A DNA stretch of 31,279 bases, from positions 1 to 31,279 of the forward strand of contig CANBQJ010000018.1 in the NCBI GenBank assembly GCA_947371645.1, given 5' to 3'. This document shows positions 8,530-17,370 of this stretch, in pieces (positions within the stretch are counted from its first letter, which is position 1; every line of letters begins with the position of its first letter). Position numbers and translations under genes: made by a program. The DNA comes from Burkholderiales bacterium (lineage in GTDB: Bacteria; Pseudomonadota; Gammaproteobacteria; Burkholderiales; Burkholderiaceae). Below the pieces are notes generated by a model, which had not been told where the DNA came from, did not search any database, and saw only the letters and a program-made list of their open reading frames with translations.

Positions 8530-8540
8530 CCACACCGGCA

Positions 8541-9272
8541 TCACTTCTTGATGCCCAGAACGGCCACGTGCGCCGCGGTCCGGTAGGGGTTGACCCCCGC
8601 CGGCTGGGTGTTGAAGAGGTGCATGTGGCACAGCTTGCTGATGCGCCTGTAGTCGTTGAACACCGAGTAGGAATAGGCCAGGCCATCGCCTTCGGAGATG
8701 GTGTAGCCCTTGCCTTTGGTCTTGACCCAGTTCGCCACGCCCCACAGGCCCAGCACGTTGACAACCTGTTTGAAGCTGCGGGCCAGGAAACTGCCCTGCC
8801 CAAAGTTGTTGGCGTCCGAGATGAAGACGCCCCGGGCGCCCACGCGCAGCATCTCGTTGACGGCGAGGTGGGGCTGGCGAATGTGGTGCAAAACGCCAAA
8901 GGCGCACACCAGGTCGAAGGCGCCGTCCTGTAAGGCCAAGCTGGTGGCATCGCCGTCCATCAGCTCCTGCGGTGTCAGGCCCTTTTGATGGCCGACTTCA
9001 CGCAGCTCTTGCACCGGCTCGATCGACACCACCTTCAGGTCGGGGTGCCTTTCCTTGAGGTAGCGCGCCACACGGCCCGTCCCGGCGCCCACATCCAGCA
9101 CGGACCGGATGTCGTAGAAATCGATGGCCGACTCCAGCAGCCGCAGCGCAAAGTAGTGCTCGTCCTTGTCGATCACATGCAGGTCTTCGTAGATGCCGGC
9201 GGTTTCCTTGTAATACGCGCGCTGCTTGAGCACCTCTTGGTCCTGCGGGGACGAAGCCATGGGTTGGTTCAT
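8541..9272 (-). CDS. Class I SAM-dependent methyltransferase
   Basis: The 243-residue protein has the seven-strand Rossmann methyltransferase signature. Motif I is VLDVGAGTGRV (residues 58-68), an acidic residue follows strand 2 (SIEPVQELREV), motif II-like GDATSL comes next, and then FDLVCAFGVLHHI, typical of Methyltransf_11/25 members. The start MNQPMASS is chosen because the frame further upstream is an arginine/proline shadow; an ATG 12 bases inside (MASSP) is an alternative, and neither has a good ribosome-binding site. The gene is convergent with the motor operon and divergent from the FKBP gene. The substrate cannot be told from sequence. The C-terminal part (ISKLCHMHLFNTQPAGVNPY) carries no obvious substrate motif. 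Confidence 0.85.
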   Translation of the reverse strand: MNQPMASSPQDQEVLKQRAYYKETAGIYEDLHVIDKDEHYFALRLLESAIDFYDIRSVLDVGAGTGRVARYLKERHPDLKVVSIEPVQELREVGHQKGLTPQELMDGDATSLALQDGAFDLVCAFGVLHHIRQPHLAVNEMLRVGARGVFISDANNFGQGSFLARSFKQVVNVLGLWGVANWVKTKGKGYTISEGDGLAYSYSVFNDYRRISKLCHMHLFNTQPAGVNPYRTAAHVAVLGIKK

Positions 9273-9431
9273 TGTCGGGTCGATCGATGCGGGGTGGGGG
9301 TGAGGTGCTGGCCTAGCGCGGATTTTACGGGCCGCCCGCCCGCCCCCTTGGGCGCCGGTCAACCGCCAGCGCAGCGGCAGGTGCCAAGCCGATACACTGC
9401 AAGCCTCTTGCTTCAGCTGAGACCAAGCAAC

Positions 9432-9842
9432 ATGACCATCAAAACCATCGCCACCCTTGCCCTGGCTGTCGCGGCCGCCAGCGCCTTCGCCCAAACCGAA
9501 GGCAGCACCCAGAAGCTGCCGTCAGGCGTTGAAGTCACTCACATCAAAGTGGGCAAGGGCGCCAAGCCCACGGGCACCAGCGCGGTCAAGGTGCACTACG
9601 AAGGCAAGCTCGCCGACGGCACCGTGTTCGACAGCTCCTACAAGCGTGGTGAGCCCATCAGCTTCCCGCTCAACCGCGTCATCCCTTGCTGGACGCAGGG
9701 CGTTCAGACCATGGCAGTGGGCGGCAAGGCCAAGCTGCAATGCCCGTCCAAAACGGCTTACGGCCCCTCGGGCGCAGGCGGCGTGATCCCGCCCAACGCC
9801 GACCTGACCTTCACGGTCGAACTGCTGGCCATTGACAACTGA
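9432..9842 (+). CDS. Periplasmic FKBP-type peptidyl-prolyl cis-trans isomerase
   Basis: The 136-residue protein starts with a signal peptide (cleavage after ASAFA, about residue 20), followed directly by one FKBP domain. FKBP landmarks are VKVHYEGKLADGTVFDSS (the YxGxLxxGxxFDSS block), GVQTMAVGGKAKLQCPS, the AYG loop, and IPPNADLTFTVELL at the end. It should speed proline isomerisation and act as a folding helper in the periplasm, as FkpA/Mip-type proteins do, but it lacks their N-terminal dimerisation helices. The upstream methyltransferase is divergent. A TACACT hexamer at 9392-9397 could be its -10. The stop lies two bases from the stop of the convergent dctA-like gene. Confidence 0.92.
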   Translation: MTIKTIATLALAVAAASAFAQTEGSTQKLPSGVEVTHIKVGKGAKPTGTSAVKVHYEGKLADGTVFDSSYKRGEPISFPLNRVIPCWTQGVQTMAVGGKAKLQCPSKTAYGPSGAGGVIPPNADLTFTVELLAIDN

Positions 9843-9844
9843 GC

Positions 9845-11119
9845 TCAGGTGAGCGGCAGGTCCTCGTCGCCTTCTGCCAGCACACGCTGAAGGCGGTCGA
9901 GGTCCAGCTCACCCTCCCACTTGGCCACCACCACGGTGGCCACGCTGTTGCCGATGAAGTTGGTCAGCGCGCGGGCTTCGGACATGAAGCGGTCCACGCC
10001 CAGGATCAAGGCCAGGCCTGCCACCGGCACGTCGGGCACCACAGCCAGCGTGGCGGCCAGGGTGATGAAGCCCGCGCCGGTCACGCCTGATGCCCCTTTG
10101 GACGTGAGCATGGCCACGCCCAGGATGCTGAGTTGCTGCCCCAGAGTCAAGTCGATGTTCAGGGCCTGGGCCACGAAGAGCGCGGCCATGGTCAGGTAGA
10201 TGTTGGTGCCGTCCAGGTTGAAGGAGTAGCCGGCGGGCACCACCAGGCCCACGACCGATTTGGAGCAGCCCAGGTGCTCCAGCTTGGCCATCAGCGGCAC
10301 CAGGGCCGATTCGGACGAAGACGTGCCCAGCACGGTCAGCAATTCGGCCTTGATGTAGGCGATGAAACGCAAGATGTTGAAGCCTGTTGCGGCGGCGATG
10401 GCGCCCAGGACCAGCAGCACAAACAGGCCGCAGGCCAGGTAAAAGCTGCCCATCAGCGCAGCCAGTGGCTTGAGCGCCGCCCAGCCGTACTTGCCCAGCG
10501 TGAAGGCCATGGCCCCACCCGCACCCAGCGGCGCCAGCTTCATGATGGCGTTCATCATCTTGAAGAAGATGTGTGAGCAGTCTTCGATGAAGCCATGCAC
10601 CACGCGGCCCTTGTCGCCCAGGCCTTGCAGCGCGTAGCCAAACAGCAGGGCCAGCAGCAGCACCTGCAGCAGGTCTCCGGAGGCCGTGAAGGCATCGGTG
10701 AAGGTCTTGGGGATGATGTGCAAGACGAAGTCGGTGGTGCTTTGCTCACCGGCCTTCTTGGCGTAGCTGGACACGGCGGTCGCGTCCAGCGTGTGCGGGT
10801 CGGCGTTGAAGCCCTGACCTGGCTTGAGCACGTTGACCACCACCAGGCCAATGGCCAGGGCCACGGTGGACACCACCTCGAAGTAGATCAAGGCCTTGGC
10901 GCCCACGCGGCCCACCTTCTTCATGTCGCCGCCGTTGACGATGCCCAGCACCACCGTGCAGAAGATGATCGGGGCGATCAGCATCTTGACCAGCGCGATG
11001 AAGCCGTCGCCCAGGGGCTTGAGTTGCACGCCCAGCTTGGGGTCGGCAATGCCCAGGGCGCCACCGGCCACGATGGCCAGCACGACCCAGAAATACAGGT
11101 GAGAGGTGAGGCGCTTCAT
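9845..11119 (-). CDS. dctA: C4-dicarboxylate:cation symporter, DctA family
   Basis: The 424-residue inner-membrane protein is a member of the dicarboxylate/amino acid:cation symporter family (DAACS) and is close in length to E. coli DctA. The N-terminus [20 protein letters not shown] gives the first helix. Family motifs are the serine-rich [20 protein letters not shown] loop, [12 protein letters not shown], and [12 protein letters not shown] followed by a helix and [17 protein letters not shown]. The last is the conserved [11 protein letters not shown] block typical of DctA rather than of glutamate carriers. It should import succinate, fumarate and malate with protons or sodium. The start is taken at MKRL because the frame upstream encodes no membrane-protein-like sequence. 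The ribosome-binding site is weak. It lies downstream of the thiolase gene on the same strand across 100 bases. Confidence 0.92.
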   Translation of the reverse strand: MKRLTSHLYFWVVLAIVAGGALGIADPKLGVQLKPLGDGFIALVKMLIAPIIFCTVVLGIVNGGDMKKVGRVGAKALIYFEVVSTVALAIGLVVVNVLKPGQGFNADPHTLDATAVSSYAKKAGEQSTTDFVLHIIPKTFTDAFTASGDLLQVLLLALLFGYALQGLGDKGRVVHGFIEDCSHIFFKMMNAIMKLAPLGAGGAMAFTLGKYGWAALKPLAALMGSFYLACGLFVLLVLGAIAAATGFNILRFIAYIKAELLTVLGTSSSESALVPLMAKLEHLGCSKSVVGLVVPAGYSFNLDGTNIYLTMAALFVAQALNIDLTLGQQLSILGVAMLTSKGASGVTGAGFITLAATLAVVPDVPVAGLALILGVDRFMSEARALTNFIGNSVATVVVAKWEGELDLDRLQRVLAEGDEDLPLT

Positions 11120-11219
11120 GGCAAGGCAATCCAGGCTGTCGAAGCCATGGAGCTTATCGGCGCAAGCGATCTTGTGCCGTGTGATCTTCCACATGCTTGC
11201 GCGGCAAGTCAGGGGTGCG

Positions 11220-12401
11220 TCACGTCAGCTCCACCCCCACGGCCGTGGCTTCGCCGCCGCCGATGCACAGGCAGGCCACCCCGCGCCGCAGGTCTCGCTG
11301 GCGCAGGGCGTGCAGCAGCGTCACCAGGATGCGGGCGCCCGTAGCACCAATGGGGTGCCCCAGGGCGCAGGCGCCACCTCGCACATTGACCTTGTCCGCA
11401 GGCAGGCCCAAGGCCCGCATGGCCAGCATCGGCACCAGGGCGAAGGCTTCGTTGATCTCGAACAGGTCAATGTCTGCCGCCTGCCAGCCCAACTGGCTCA
11501 GCAGCCGCTGCATGGCGCCGATGGGGGCCGTGACGAACTCGCCGGGCGGGCCGGCCCAGGTGCTGTGCCCCACCAGGCGTGCCAGGGGCTGCAGGCCCAG
11601 GCCTTGCGCGGTGCTGGCGCGGCACAGCAGCAAGGCTGCTGCGCCATCCGAGATGGACGCCGAGCTGGCGGCCGTGATGAGACCCCCCGGTGCAAAGGCC
11701 GCCTTCAGCTGGGCAACCTTGTCGGGCTGGCATTGCATGGGGGTTTCGTCTTGCTGCAAGGTCTTCACGCTTTGGCCCTGCACCACCTGTACGGGGCTGA
11801 CCTCTTCGGTGAAGGCACCTTCTTTGACCGCAGCCTGCGCACGCGCCACTGAAGTGAGCGCGCAGCCGTCCATGTCGGCGCGGCTGATGCCATGTTGCCG
11901 CGCCATGCGCTCGGCGTGCACGCCCATGAGCTGGTGGTCATAGGCGTCCTGCAGGCCGTCGTGCAGCATGTGGTCCAGCAAGGTGATGGGCCCCATGCGA
12001 TGGCCTTGTCGTGAACCCGGCATGAGGTGGGGCGAGCGGCTCATGCTTTCCATGCCGCCGGCCACCACCACCCGGGCCGAACCGGCGCGCAGCAAATCAT
12101 GGCCCAGCATCACGGCTTTCATGCCCGAGCCACACATCTTGCTCAGCGTGGTGGCACCCGCTGCCGTGTGCCCGTTGGCGCCCAGCCACGCCTGGCGCGC
12201 TGGCGCCTGGCCCAGGCCCGCCATCAGGCAGCAGCCCATCAGGACCTCGTCCACCAAGGTGTCGGGCAGCTTGGCCGCAGCCAGTGCACCACCGATGGCG
12301 GCAGCGCCCAGCTGGGTGGCGCTCGTGCCGATGAACTGGCCCAGGAAGGCGCCGATGGGCGTGCGTTGGGCCGCCAGGATCACCACGGGGTCGTCGTGCA
12401 T
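11220..12401 (-). CDS. Acetyl-CoA acetyltransferase (thiolase)
   Basis: The 393-residue enzyme is of normal thiolase length. The nucleophilic Cys is C90 in KMCGSGMK, the NEAF motif has N317, the catalytic His is H349 in [13 protein letters not shown], and the second catalytic Cys is C379 in CIGGGE. All active-site residues are present, so it should be active. It cleaves 3-ketoacyl-CoA with CoA, or condenses two acetyl-CoA in the reverse direction. The ATG follows the dehydrogenase stop by 12 bases, and its GAGGAGG ribosome-binding site overlaps that stop. The pair is therefore one transcript: 3-hydroxyacyl-CoA oxidation followed by thiolysis, as in short or branched-chain acyl-CoA breakdown. 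The exact chain preference is not visible. Confidence 0.93.
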   Translation of the reverse strand: MHDDPVVILAAQRTPIGAFLGQFIGTSATQLGAAAIGGALAAAKLPDTLVDEVLMGCCLMAGLGQAPARQAWLGANGHTAAGATTLSKMCGSGMKAVMLGHDLLRAGSARVVVAGGMESMSRSPHLMPGSRQGHRMGPITLLDHMLHDGLQDAYDHQLMGVHAERMARQHGISRADMDGCALTSVARAQAAVKEGAFTEEVSPVQVVQGQSVKTLQQDETPMQCQPDKVAQLKAAFAPGGLITAASSASISDGAAALLLCRASTAQGLGLQPLARLVGHSTWAGPPGEFVTAPIGAMQRLLSQLGWQAADIDLFEINEAFALVPMLAMRALGLPADKVNVRGGACALGHPIGATGARILVTLLHALRQRDLRRGVACLCIGGGEATAVGVELT

Positions 12402-12413
12402 GGGGCGCCCTCC

Positions 12414-13181
12414 TCAACGGGCCGACAAGCGCAGCGCCCCGTCGATGCGGATGACTTCGCCATTGAGGTAGTCGTTGTCGATCAGGCAGCGCACGAGCTG
12501 GGCGTACTCATCGGGCCGGCCCAGGCGGGCAGGGTGGGGCACCGACTGCCCCAGGCTGTCTTGCACGTTTTGGGGCATGCCTTGCAGCATGGGCGTCTCA
12601 AACACCCCGGGCGCCACCGTCATGACGCGGATGCGGTGGGCGGCCAGTTCGCGGGCGGCGGGCAGCGTCAGGGCCACCAGCCCGCCCTTGGCGGCGGCAT
12701 AGGCGACCTGGCCCACCTGGCCATCGTAGGCGGCCACCGAAGCCGTGTGCACGATCAGCCCGCGTGAAGCGGGCGCCAGCGCGCGCTCCGGGCTGGCCAG
12801 CATGGCGGGCACAGCCAGCCGCATCATGTTGAAGCTGCCGGTGAGGTTGACGGCCAGGCTGCGCTCGAAGGTGCTCAGGCGGTGCGGGCCTTGCTTGCCC
12901 AGCAGCTTCTCGCCAGGGGCGATGCCAGCGGCATTGACCAGCACGTCCAGCCTGCCGTGGTGGGCGACGGTGGCGTCAATGGCCCCCTGGGCACTGGCCT
13001 CATCGGTCACGTCCGTGAGGACGTGCTGAAAGTCCGGGGTGGTGTCGAAGGTGCCGGCAAGGGGGGGCTTCAAGTCGGCCACCATCACGCGCGCGCCGGC
13101 GGCCAGGGCCATGCGGGCCACGGCGGCGCCCAGGCCGGAACTGCCACCCGTGATCAGGATCACGCTGCCTGTCAATTGCAT
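12414..13181 (-). CDS. Short-chain dehydrogenase, 3-hydroxyacyl-CoA dehydrogenase (HSD10-like)
   Basis: The 255-residue NAD(H)-dependent dehydrogenase has the classical SDR layout: TGGSSGLG (residues 11-18) for the dinucleotide, D35 after strand 2 favouring NAD, NAAG at 83-86, and the catalytic set N112, S148, Y161 and K165. The insert GEKLLGKQGPHRLSTFERSL and the end DNDYLNGEVIRIDGALR resemble type-10 17-beta-hydroxysteroid/3-hydroxy-2-methylbutyryl-CoA dehydrogenases. The start MQLTG is preceded by GGAGG. It is the first gene of the dehydrogenase-thiolase pair, and the two reactions are consecutive in beta-oxidation. Upstream it diverges from the CheB-CheR fusion across 161 bases. Confidence 0.9.
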   Translation of the reverse strand: MQLTGSVILITGGSSGLGAAVARMALAAGARVMVADLKPPLAGTFDTTPDFQHVLTDVTDEASAQGAIDATVAHHGRLDVLVNAAGIAPGEKLLGKQGPHRLSTFERSLAVNLTGSFNMMRLAVPAMLASPERALAPASRGLIVHTASVAAYDGQVGQVAYAAAKGGLVALTLPAARELAAHRIRVMTVAPGVFETPMLQGMPQNVQDSLGQSVPHPARLGRPDEYAQLVRCLIDNDYLNGEVIRIDGALRLSAR

Positions 13182-13342
13182 GGGGGCCTCCAATCGTGTG
13201 GGTTCGTGGGCTCCGCTGCAGTGTGAACCGGGCGGCCGCGGTTGAGACCCCCAGGCAAGCCCCATGGACAAGCCACACCATGGCGTTCAGCGTGCGGCAG
13301 TTCACGGGCCGGCACGCTCGGCGCATGCAGGCATACTCGGGC

Positions 13343-15916
13343 ATGTCTGATGGCCCTCTGCACCCAAGCCAGGATGCGCCTTTGCGCATCATCGGGCTGG
13401 GTGCGTCGGCGGGCGGTCTGGAGGCACTGACCGATTTCCTGGCGGCTGTGCCTTCTGACCGCGGCTTGAGCCTCGTGGTGGTTCAGCACCTGTCGCCCTC
13501 GAAAAAGACCATGCTCGTGGAGTTGCTTCAGCGGGTCACGACCATGCCCGTGCACGAGGCCGCCGAGGGCATGGCGCTGGCAGGCAACACCGTCTACGTC
13601 ATCCCACCGGATTTCGAGCTGCAGGTGCTCAAGGGGCAACTGCGTTTGCGCCACCCACAGCAGGCCCATGGCTTGCGCCTGCCCATCGACGTGCTGTTCA
13701 GTTCTCTGGCACAGGACCAGGGTGAGCGTGCCATCGGGGTGGTGCTCTCCGGCATGGGCAGCGATGGCAGCCTGGGCTTGCAGGACATCAAGAGCCAGGG
13801 GGGGCTGACCTTGGCACAACTGCCCGACACCGCCTTGTTTGCGGCCATGCCCACGAGCGCCATCGCGACAGGGTGTGTGGACATCGTGGCCCCGCCTGCG
13901 GACATGCCGGCGCGCATCCTCCAGATCACGGCGCACCGCATGGTCCCGGGCCTGACTGCAGACGGCTCCTCGGGTGCCGGCGCGGGCGCAGCGCCGTCCG
14001 CCCTCAGCAGGATCCTGGACATGCTGCGAGAGCACTGCCGACATGACTTGTCGCTCTACAAGACCAACACACTGGAACGCCGCATCGAGCGGCGGGTGGC
14101 GGTGCACAGTCTGCCTTCCATGGCGGACTACGCCAATTTCCTGAGCCACAACCCGAAGGAAATGGACCTGCTGTTCGCCGAGATGCTGATCGGGGTGACC
14201 GGCTTCTTCCGCGACCCGGACGTGTGGGCGGAGATCCAGGGGCAGGTGATGCCCGACCTGATGGCCAGGCACATCAACAGCCTGGATGGCCACACGCCAT
14301 TGCGTGCCTGGGTCGTGGGCTGCTCCACGGGCGAAGAGGCCTACTCGCTGGCCATGGTCTTCAAGGAGGTGCGGGCGACGCGGCCCGATTTGCAGGCAGG
14401 GACCTTGCAGATCTTCGCGACCGACCTCAGCGCCGATGCCATCCTGGTGGCCCGCAGGGGGTTGTACCCGGCCAAGTCGCTGGAGGCCATGTCGCCTGAG
14501 CGGCAGGCACGTTTCTTCACGCCCCAACATGGCGGCATGCAGATCGACAAAGGGATACGGGACATGGTGCTGTTTGCCCAGCATGACGTGATCCTGGACC
14601 CGCCGTTCACCAAGCTCGACCTGCTGTCCTGCCGCAATGTACTGATCTACTTCAATGCCGAGTTGCAGCGGCGCCTGATGCCCCTGTTTCACTACAGCCT
14701 GCGCCCACAAGGGGTGCTGGTGCTGGGGGGCTCCGAGACCGTGGGCCGGGCCCAGTCGCTGTTCGTTCCCTTGATCCCCAAGTCGCGCGTTTACCAACGC
14801 AGCGAGCGGGCCTTGCATGCCGGCGCCGTGGACTTTCCAGTCAACCGCTATGCACCGCCACGCGCACATCCGCAGGAGCCTGCCTTGTCGACCCCTACCG
14901 AGTCTCATCCCATCAATTTGCAGGCCCTGGCCGACCAGGTGCTGCTGCAGACCTTTTCTCCGCCTGCTGTGCTGGTCAACGAGGCGGGCGACATCCTCTA
15001 CATCAGTGGCCGCACCGGCAAGTACCTGGAGCCAGCCGCAGGCAAGGCCAACTGGAACATCCATGTCATGGCCCATCGCGCCATCCGCACCCAGTTGGCG
15101 GTGGCCATGCGCCAGGCCTTGCAAAGCACGCAGCCCGTTGAACTGCCCGGCCTCAAGATCGACGAGGCCCCTCACCACAGCCTGCACATCACGGTGCAGG
15201 CCGTGCGAGAACCCAAGGCCCTGGCCGGCATGCTGATGATCGTGTTCAAGGATGTGCTGGTGCCCCCTGGCACCCGCAGCCGCAAAGGGGCGTCTGCAGG
15301 AGCGATGGACACGGCTCTGGCGGCTGAACTGGAGCGCTCTCGTGAGGAGATTCAGGCGCTGAGGCTGGAGATGCAGGCGTCCAAAGACGCCTTGCAGATG
15401 GCCAATGAAGCCCTGCAGTCCATCAACGAAGAGCTGCAGTCGGCCAATGAAGAGCTGACCACGTCCAAGGAAGAGGCACAGTCCATGAACGAGGAACTGC
15501 AGACCATCAATGGCGAACTGCAAACCCGGCTCGACGACCTGGCGCTGGCGCAGAGCGACATGCAGAACCTGCTCAACAGCACCGACATCGCGACGCTCTT
15601 CCTGGACAACGACCTGAACGTGCGTCGCTTCACCGAGCAGGCCACGCGCATCTTCCACTTGAGAGACAGTGACATCGGCCGGCCGCTGACCGACCTGGCC
15701 AACACCTTGTCTTACCCGGACTTGTACGCCGATGCCAAGGAGACGCTGCGCACCTTGACGCCCTGCGAGAAGCAGGTGACCACTGCCGATGGGCACTGGT
15801 ACGCGGTCCGGATCATGCCGTATCGCACCTTGACCAACATGATCCAGGGTGCCGTGCTCACCTTCGTCGACATCACGGGTGCCAAGGCGCTGGAGGCACG
15901 CTTGCGCAGCAGCTGA
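13343..15916 (+). CDS. CheB-CheR-PAS fusion chemosensory protein without a kinase domain
   Basis: Using the start MSDGPLH, the protein has 857 residues; ATGs at 13280 and 13325 are possible, and none has a strong ribosome-binding site. Residues about 13-195 are a CheB methylesterase domain with the catalytic triad S22 (GLGASAGG), H49 (VVQHLSP) and D141 (SGMGSDGS), but no receiver domain precedes it. Residues about 215-480 are a CheR methyltransferase (FAEMLIGVTGFFRD, VVGCSTGEEAYSLAM, LLSCRNVLIYF). A PAS-like region follows (about 530-640), then a coiled coil (about 650-750) of EELQSANEELTTSKEE repeats and a last PAS domain ending FVDITGAKALEARLRSS. Many relatives go on into a histidine kinase; this one stops there. 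Expected role: a sensor using protein methylation chemistry or acting as a scaffold. Confidence 0.9.
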   Translation: MSDGPLHPSQDAPLRIIGLGASAGGLEALTDFLAAVPSDRGLSLVVVQHLSPSKKTMLVELLQRVTTMPVHEAAEGMALAGNTVYVIPPDFELQVLKGQLRLRHPQQAHGLRLPIDVLFSSLAQDQGERAIGVVLSGMGSDGSLGLQDIKSQGGLTLAQLPDTALFAAMPTSAIATGCVDIVAPPADMPARILQITAHRMVPGLTADGSSGAGAGAAPSALSRILDMLREHCRHDLSLYKTNTLERRIERRVAVHSLPSMADYANFLSHNPKEMDLLFAEMLIGVTGFFRDPDVWAEIQGQVMPDLMARHINSLDGHTPLRAWVVGCSTGEEAYSLAMVFKEVRATRPDLQAGTLQIFATDLSADAILVARRGLYPAKSLEAMSPERQARFFTPQHGGMQIDKGIRDMVLFAQHDVILDPPFTKLDLLSCRNVLIYFNAELQRRLMPLFHYSLRPQGVLVLGGSETVGRAQSLFVPLIPKSRVYQRSERALHAGAVDFPVNRYAPPRAHPQEPALSTPTESHPINLQALADQVLLQTFSPPAVLVNEAGDILYISGRTGKYLEPAAGKANWNIHVMAHRAIRTQLAVAMRQALQSTQPVELPGLKIDEAPHHSLHITVQAVREPKALAGMLMIVFKDVLVPPGTRSRKGASAGAMDTALAAELERSREEIQALRLEMQASKDALQMANEALQSINEELQSANEELTTSKEEAQSMNEELQTINGELQTRLDDLALAQSDMQNLLNSTDIATLFLDNDLNVRRFTEQATRIFHLRDSDIGRPLTDLANTLSYPDLYADAKETLRTLTPCEKQVTTADGHWYAVRIMPYRTLTNMIQGAVLTFVDITGAKALEARLRSS

Positions 15917-15925
15917 GTGCAGGGC

Positions 15926-16246
15926 TCAGTCTCTGTCTTGCCGGCCGTTGCGGTGCACGCACAAGGCGTACAGCCCCAGGCCACACAGCAGCAGGGCGGA
16001 CGTGGACGGTTCAGGCACGACCGTGGACGGTGGCAGCCCGAGCCCGTTGTCGCCGATGTGGTCCAGTGGGCCGAAATGCCGCTCAGGGCAGGGGCTGGTG
16101 CCGCTCGCCACCAGTTGCGTCTGCACCGTGGCGATCTCGGTCACTTTGACATGGCCTGACTCGTCGTGCTGCGAGCCGGCTTGCGCCAGGTTGAAGCAAA
16201 CGGTGCCGGCCAGCGCGACTGCGAGCAGCTTGTATGGGATGGGCAT
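15926..16246 (-). CDS. Small PEP-CTERM sorting-signal protein
   Basis: The 106-residue product has a signal peptide (about 1-23, ending LAQA), a short polar body, and a C-terminal sorting signal: VPEP at 77-80, a hydrophobic helix (83-97) and a basic tail with RNGR. This is the PEP-CTERM signature that exosortases recognise and cleave, so the protein should be exported and processed at the envelope by an exosortase encoded elsewhere. The start MPIPYK is chosen because GGAG lies eight bases upstream; an in-frame ATG 12 bases earlier has no such site. It may be cotranscribed with the Crp/Fnr gene upstream on the same strand. The body has two Cys-containing patches but no family I recognise. Confidence 0.82.
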   Translation of the reverse strand: MPIPYKLLAVALAGTVCFNLAQAGSQHDESGHVKVTEIATVQTQLVASGTSPCPERHFGPLDHIGDNGLGLPPSTVVPEPSTSALLLCGLGLYALCVHRNGRQDRD

Positions 16247-16378
16247 GTGAATCTCCATGAAGGTGAGGGATGAGGTGCATGTGCCGGGCTTGCCCCAGGC
16301 GCCATGCCAGGCCCATGGTCCATCGCCACCTGGGGGGTCGTCTGTTCGCTGCAGCACGCACCAGGCGCGCAGCACGCA

Positions 16379-17116
16379 TCACGACGCCATGAGCGCCCAA
16401 TCCGGGCCAGGCTCCAGCAGCAGGCGGTCGTACTCCTGCCTGACCACGGCATAGCACTCGCAGCTGCGCAGCAGCAAGGCGGCCCGGTCCAGCACGGTGA
16501 TGTGGCCTCTGGCATAGCGGATCACACCGTCCCTTTGCAGCCCGATGGCAGCTTCCGTCACGCCCTCGCGGCGCACCCCCAGCATGTGGGCGATGAGCTC
16601 CTGCGTCATCACGATGTCGGTCCCGGGCAAGCGGTCGAGCAGCATCAGCAGCCAGCGGCACAGCTGCTTGCCAAGCACGTGGTGGCGGTTGCAGACCGCC
16701 GTCTGTGCCACCTGCGAGATCAGCGCCTGGGTATAGCGCAGCAGCAGGTGCGCCACGGCACCGGAGCGCTCGAACTCTGCCAGCACCTTGCGTGCGCTCA
16801 GGCGATAGCCCTGGCCACCGCACAAGACCACCGCGCGGTGGAGTGCGCTGCCGCCGCCCATGAACAAGGCCGTGCCCACGACGCCCTCCCTGCCCACGAT
16901 GGACAACTCGGAAGACGAGCCATCTTCGGTCACGTACAGGTTGGAGACGACGGCTGTCGTCGGGAAGTAGACATGCTCCAGATTGCGCCCCGACTCGTAC
17001 AACACCAGGCCCAATGGCATGTCCATGACCTCCAACTCTGCTTGCCACCGTTGCCACTCGGCCTCGGGGAGCAAGGCAATCAGGCCGTTCATTCTGGCGT
17101 CTGGAGCGAAAGGCAT
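16379..17116 (-). CDS. Crp/Fnr-family transcriptional regulator, paralog 1
   Basis: The 245-residue protein has an N-terminal cNMP-binding-type barrel (about 20-115) with HVYFPTTAVVS, a dimerisation helix (about 115-145), and a C-terminal winged helix (168-206: MTQELIAHMLGVRREGVTEA). The recognition helix keeps the Arg-Glu pair that in Crp reads the GTG of TGTGA. In the phosphate cassette (GVVGTALFMGGGSALHRAVV) the Crp glutamate of FGE is replaced, so cAMP binding is doubtful. It has conserved Cys (VCNRHH, QLCRW, SCECY). It aligns without gaps to the regulator at 22694-23419. AAGGGG precedes the start. The perfect palindrome at 17202-17217 lies upstream with a TACACT -10, so it is probably self- or cross-regulated. 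Confidence 0.92.
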   Translation of the reverse strand: MPFAPDARMNGLIALLPEAEWQRWQAELEVMDMPLGLVLYESGRNLEHVYFPTTAVVSNLYVTEDGSSSELSIVGREGVVGTALFMGGGSALHRAVVLCGGQGYRLSARKVLAEFERSGAVAHLLLRYTQALISQVAQTAVCNRHHVLGKQLCRWLLMLLDRLPGTDIVMTQELIAHMLGVRREGVTEAAIGLQRDGVIRYARGHITVLDRAALLLRSCECYAVVRQEYDRLLLEPGPDWALMAS

Positions 17117-17201
17117 TTCGCCCCTTTGCGTGGTTGGTGTGCCTGAGAGAACAAGGTGAAGTCAGGTTGCCACCAGTGTAGGCCCCCCATTCGGGTTGCC
17201 T

Positions 17202-17217
17202 TGTGCGCCAGCGCACA
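17202..17217 (-). promoter_or_regulatory. Crp-type operator, copy a (for Crp/Fnr paralog 1)
   Basis: The sequence TGTGCGC-CA-GCGCACA is a perfect palindrome with 7-base arms. Read toward the minus-strand regulator gene, a site centred at -41.5 puts the -10 hexamer at 17175-17180, where the minus strand reads TACACT, and the start of transcription near 17168, 52 bases before the ATG. It could also act on the plus-strand gene at 17371, although copy b lies closer. Confidence 0.65.
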
Positions 17218-17274
17218 GACGGATCGTTTCCGCGGGTCATTCGCGTCCTTGCGCGATCCAGGCTGGCGCCCATC

Positions 17275-17290
17275 GGTGCGTCAACGCACA
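17275..17290 (+). promoter_or_regulatory. Crp-type operator, copy b (for the 79-residue gene)
   Basis: The sequence GGTGCGT-CA-ACGCACA matches the shared palindrome except for the first base. For the plus-strand gene at 17371, a centre at -41.5 puts the -10 at 17312-17317, which reads CAGACT, and the transcript start near 17324. CAGACT is the same hexamer found at the corresponding place after copy f. Confidence 0.6.
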
Positions 17291-17370
17291 GAAATCTTTC
17301 GCCGCATTCCGCAGACTTGCAGCCTGGCACGGGGCCAAGGCAAGGCAGTCATCACTTGACGGAGCGCAAC

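Noticed and set aside
13172..15796. Very long minus-strand open frame (874 codons) opposite the CheB-CheR fusion
   Set aside because: Rich in Gln, His, Gly and Arg with no domain; the plus strand has intact CheB and CheR catalytic motifs. It is a GC-rich antisense shadow.
16343..16358. Possible further operator before the PEP-CTERM gene (minus strand CGTGCTG-CA-GCGAACA followed by GAC)
   Set aside because: Three mismatches to the shared palindrome and no -10-like hexamer at the expected place (GGACCA), so it is not listed as a site.
16083..17330. Minus-strand open frame of 415 codons across the Crp/Fnr and PEP-CTERM genes
   Set aside because: It is out of frame with both recognisable proteins and crosses two operator copies; composition is Arg/Gly/Ala shadow.
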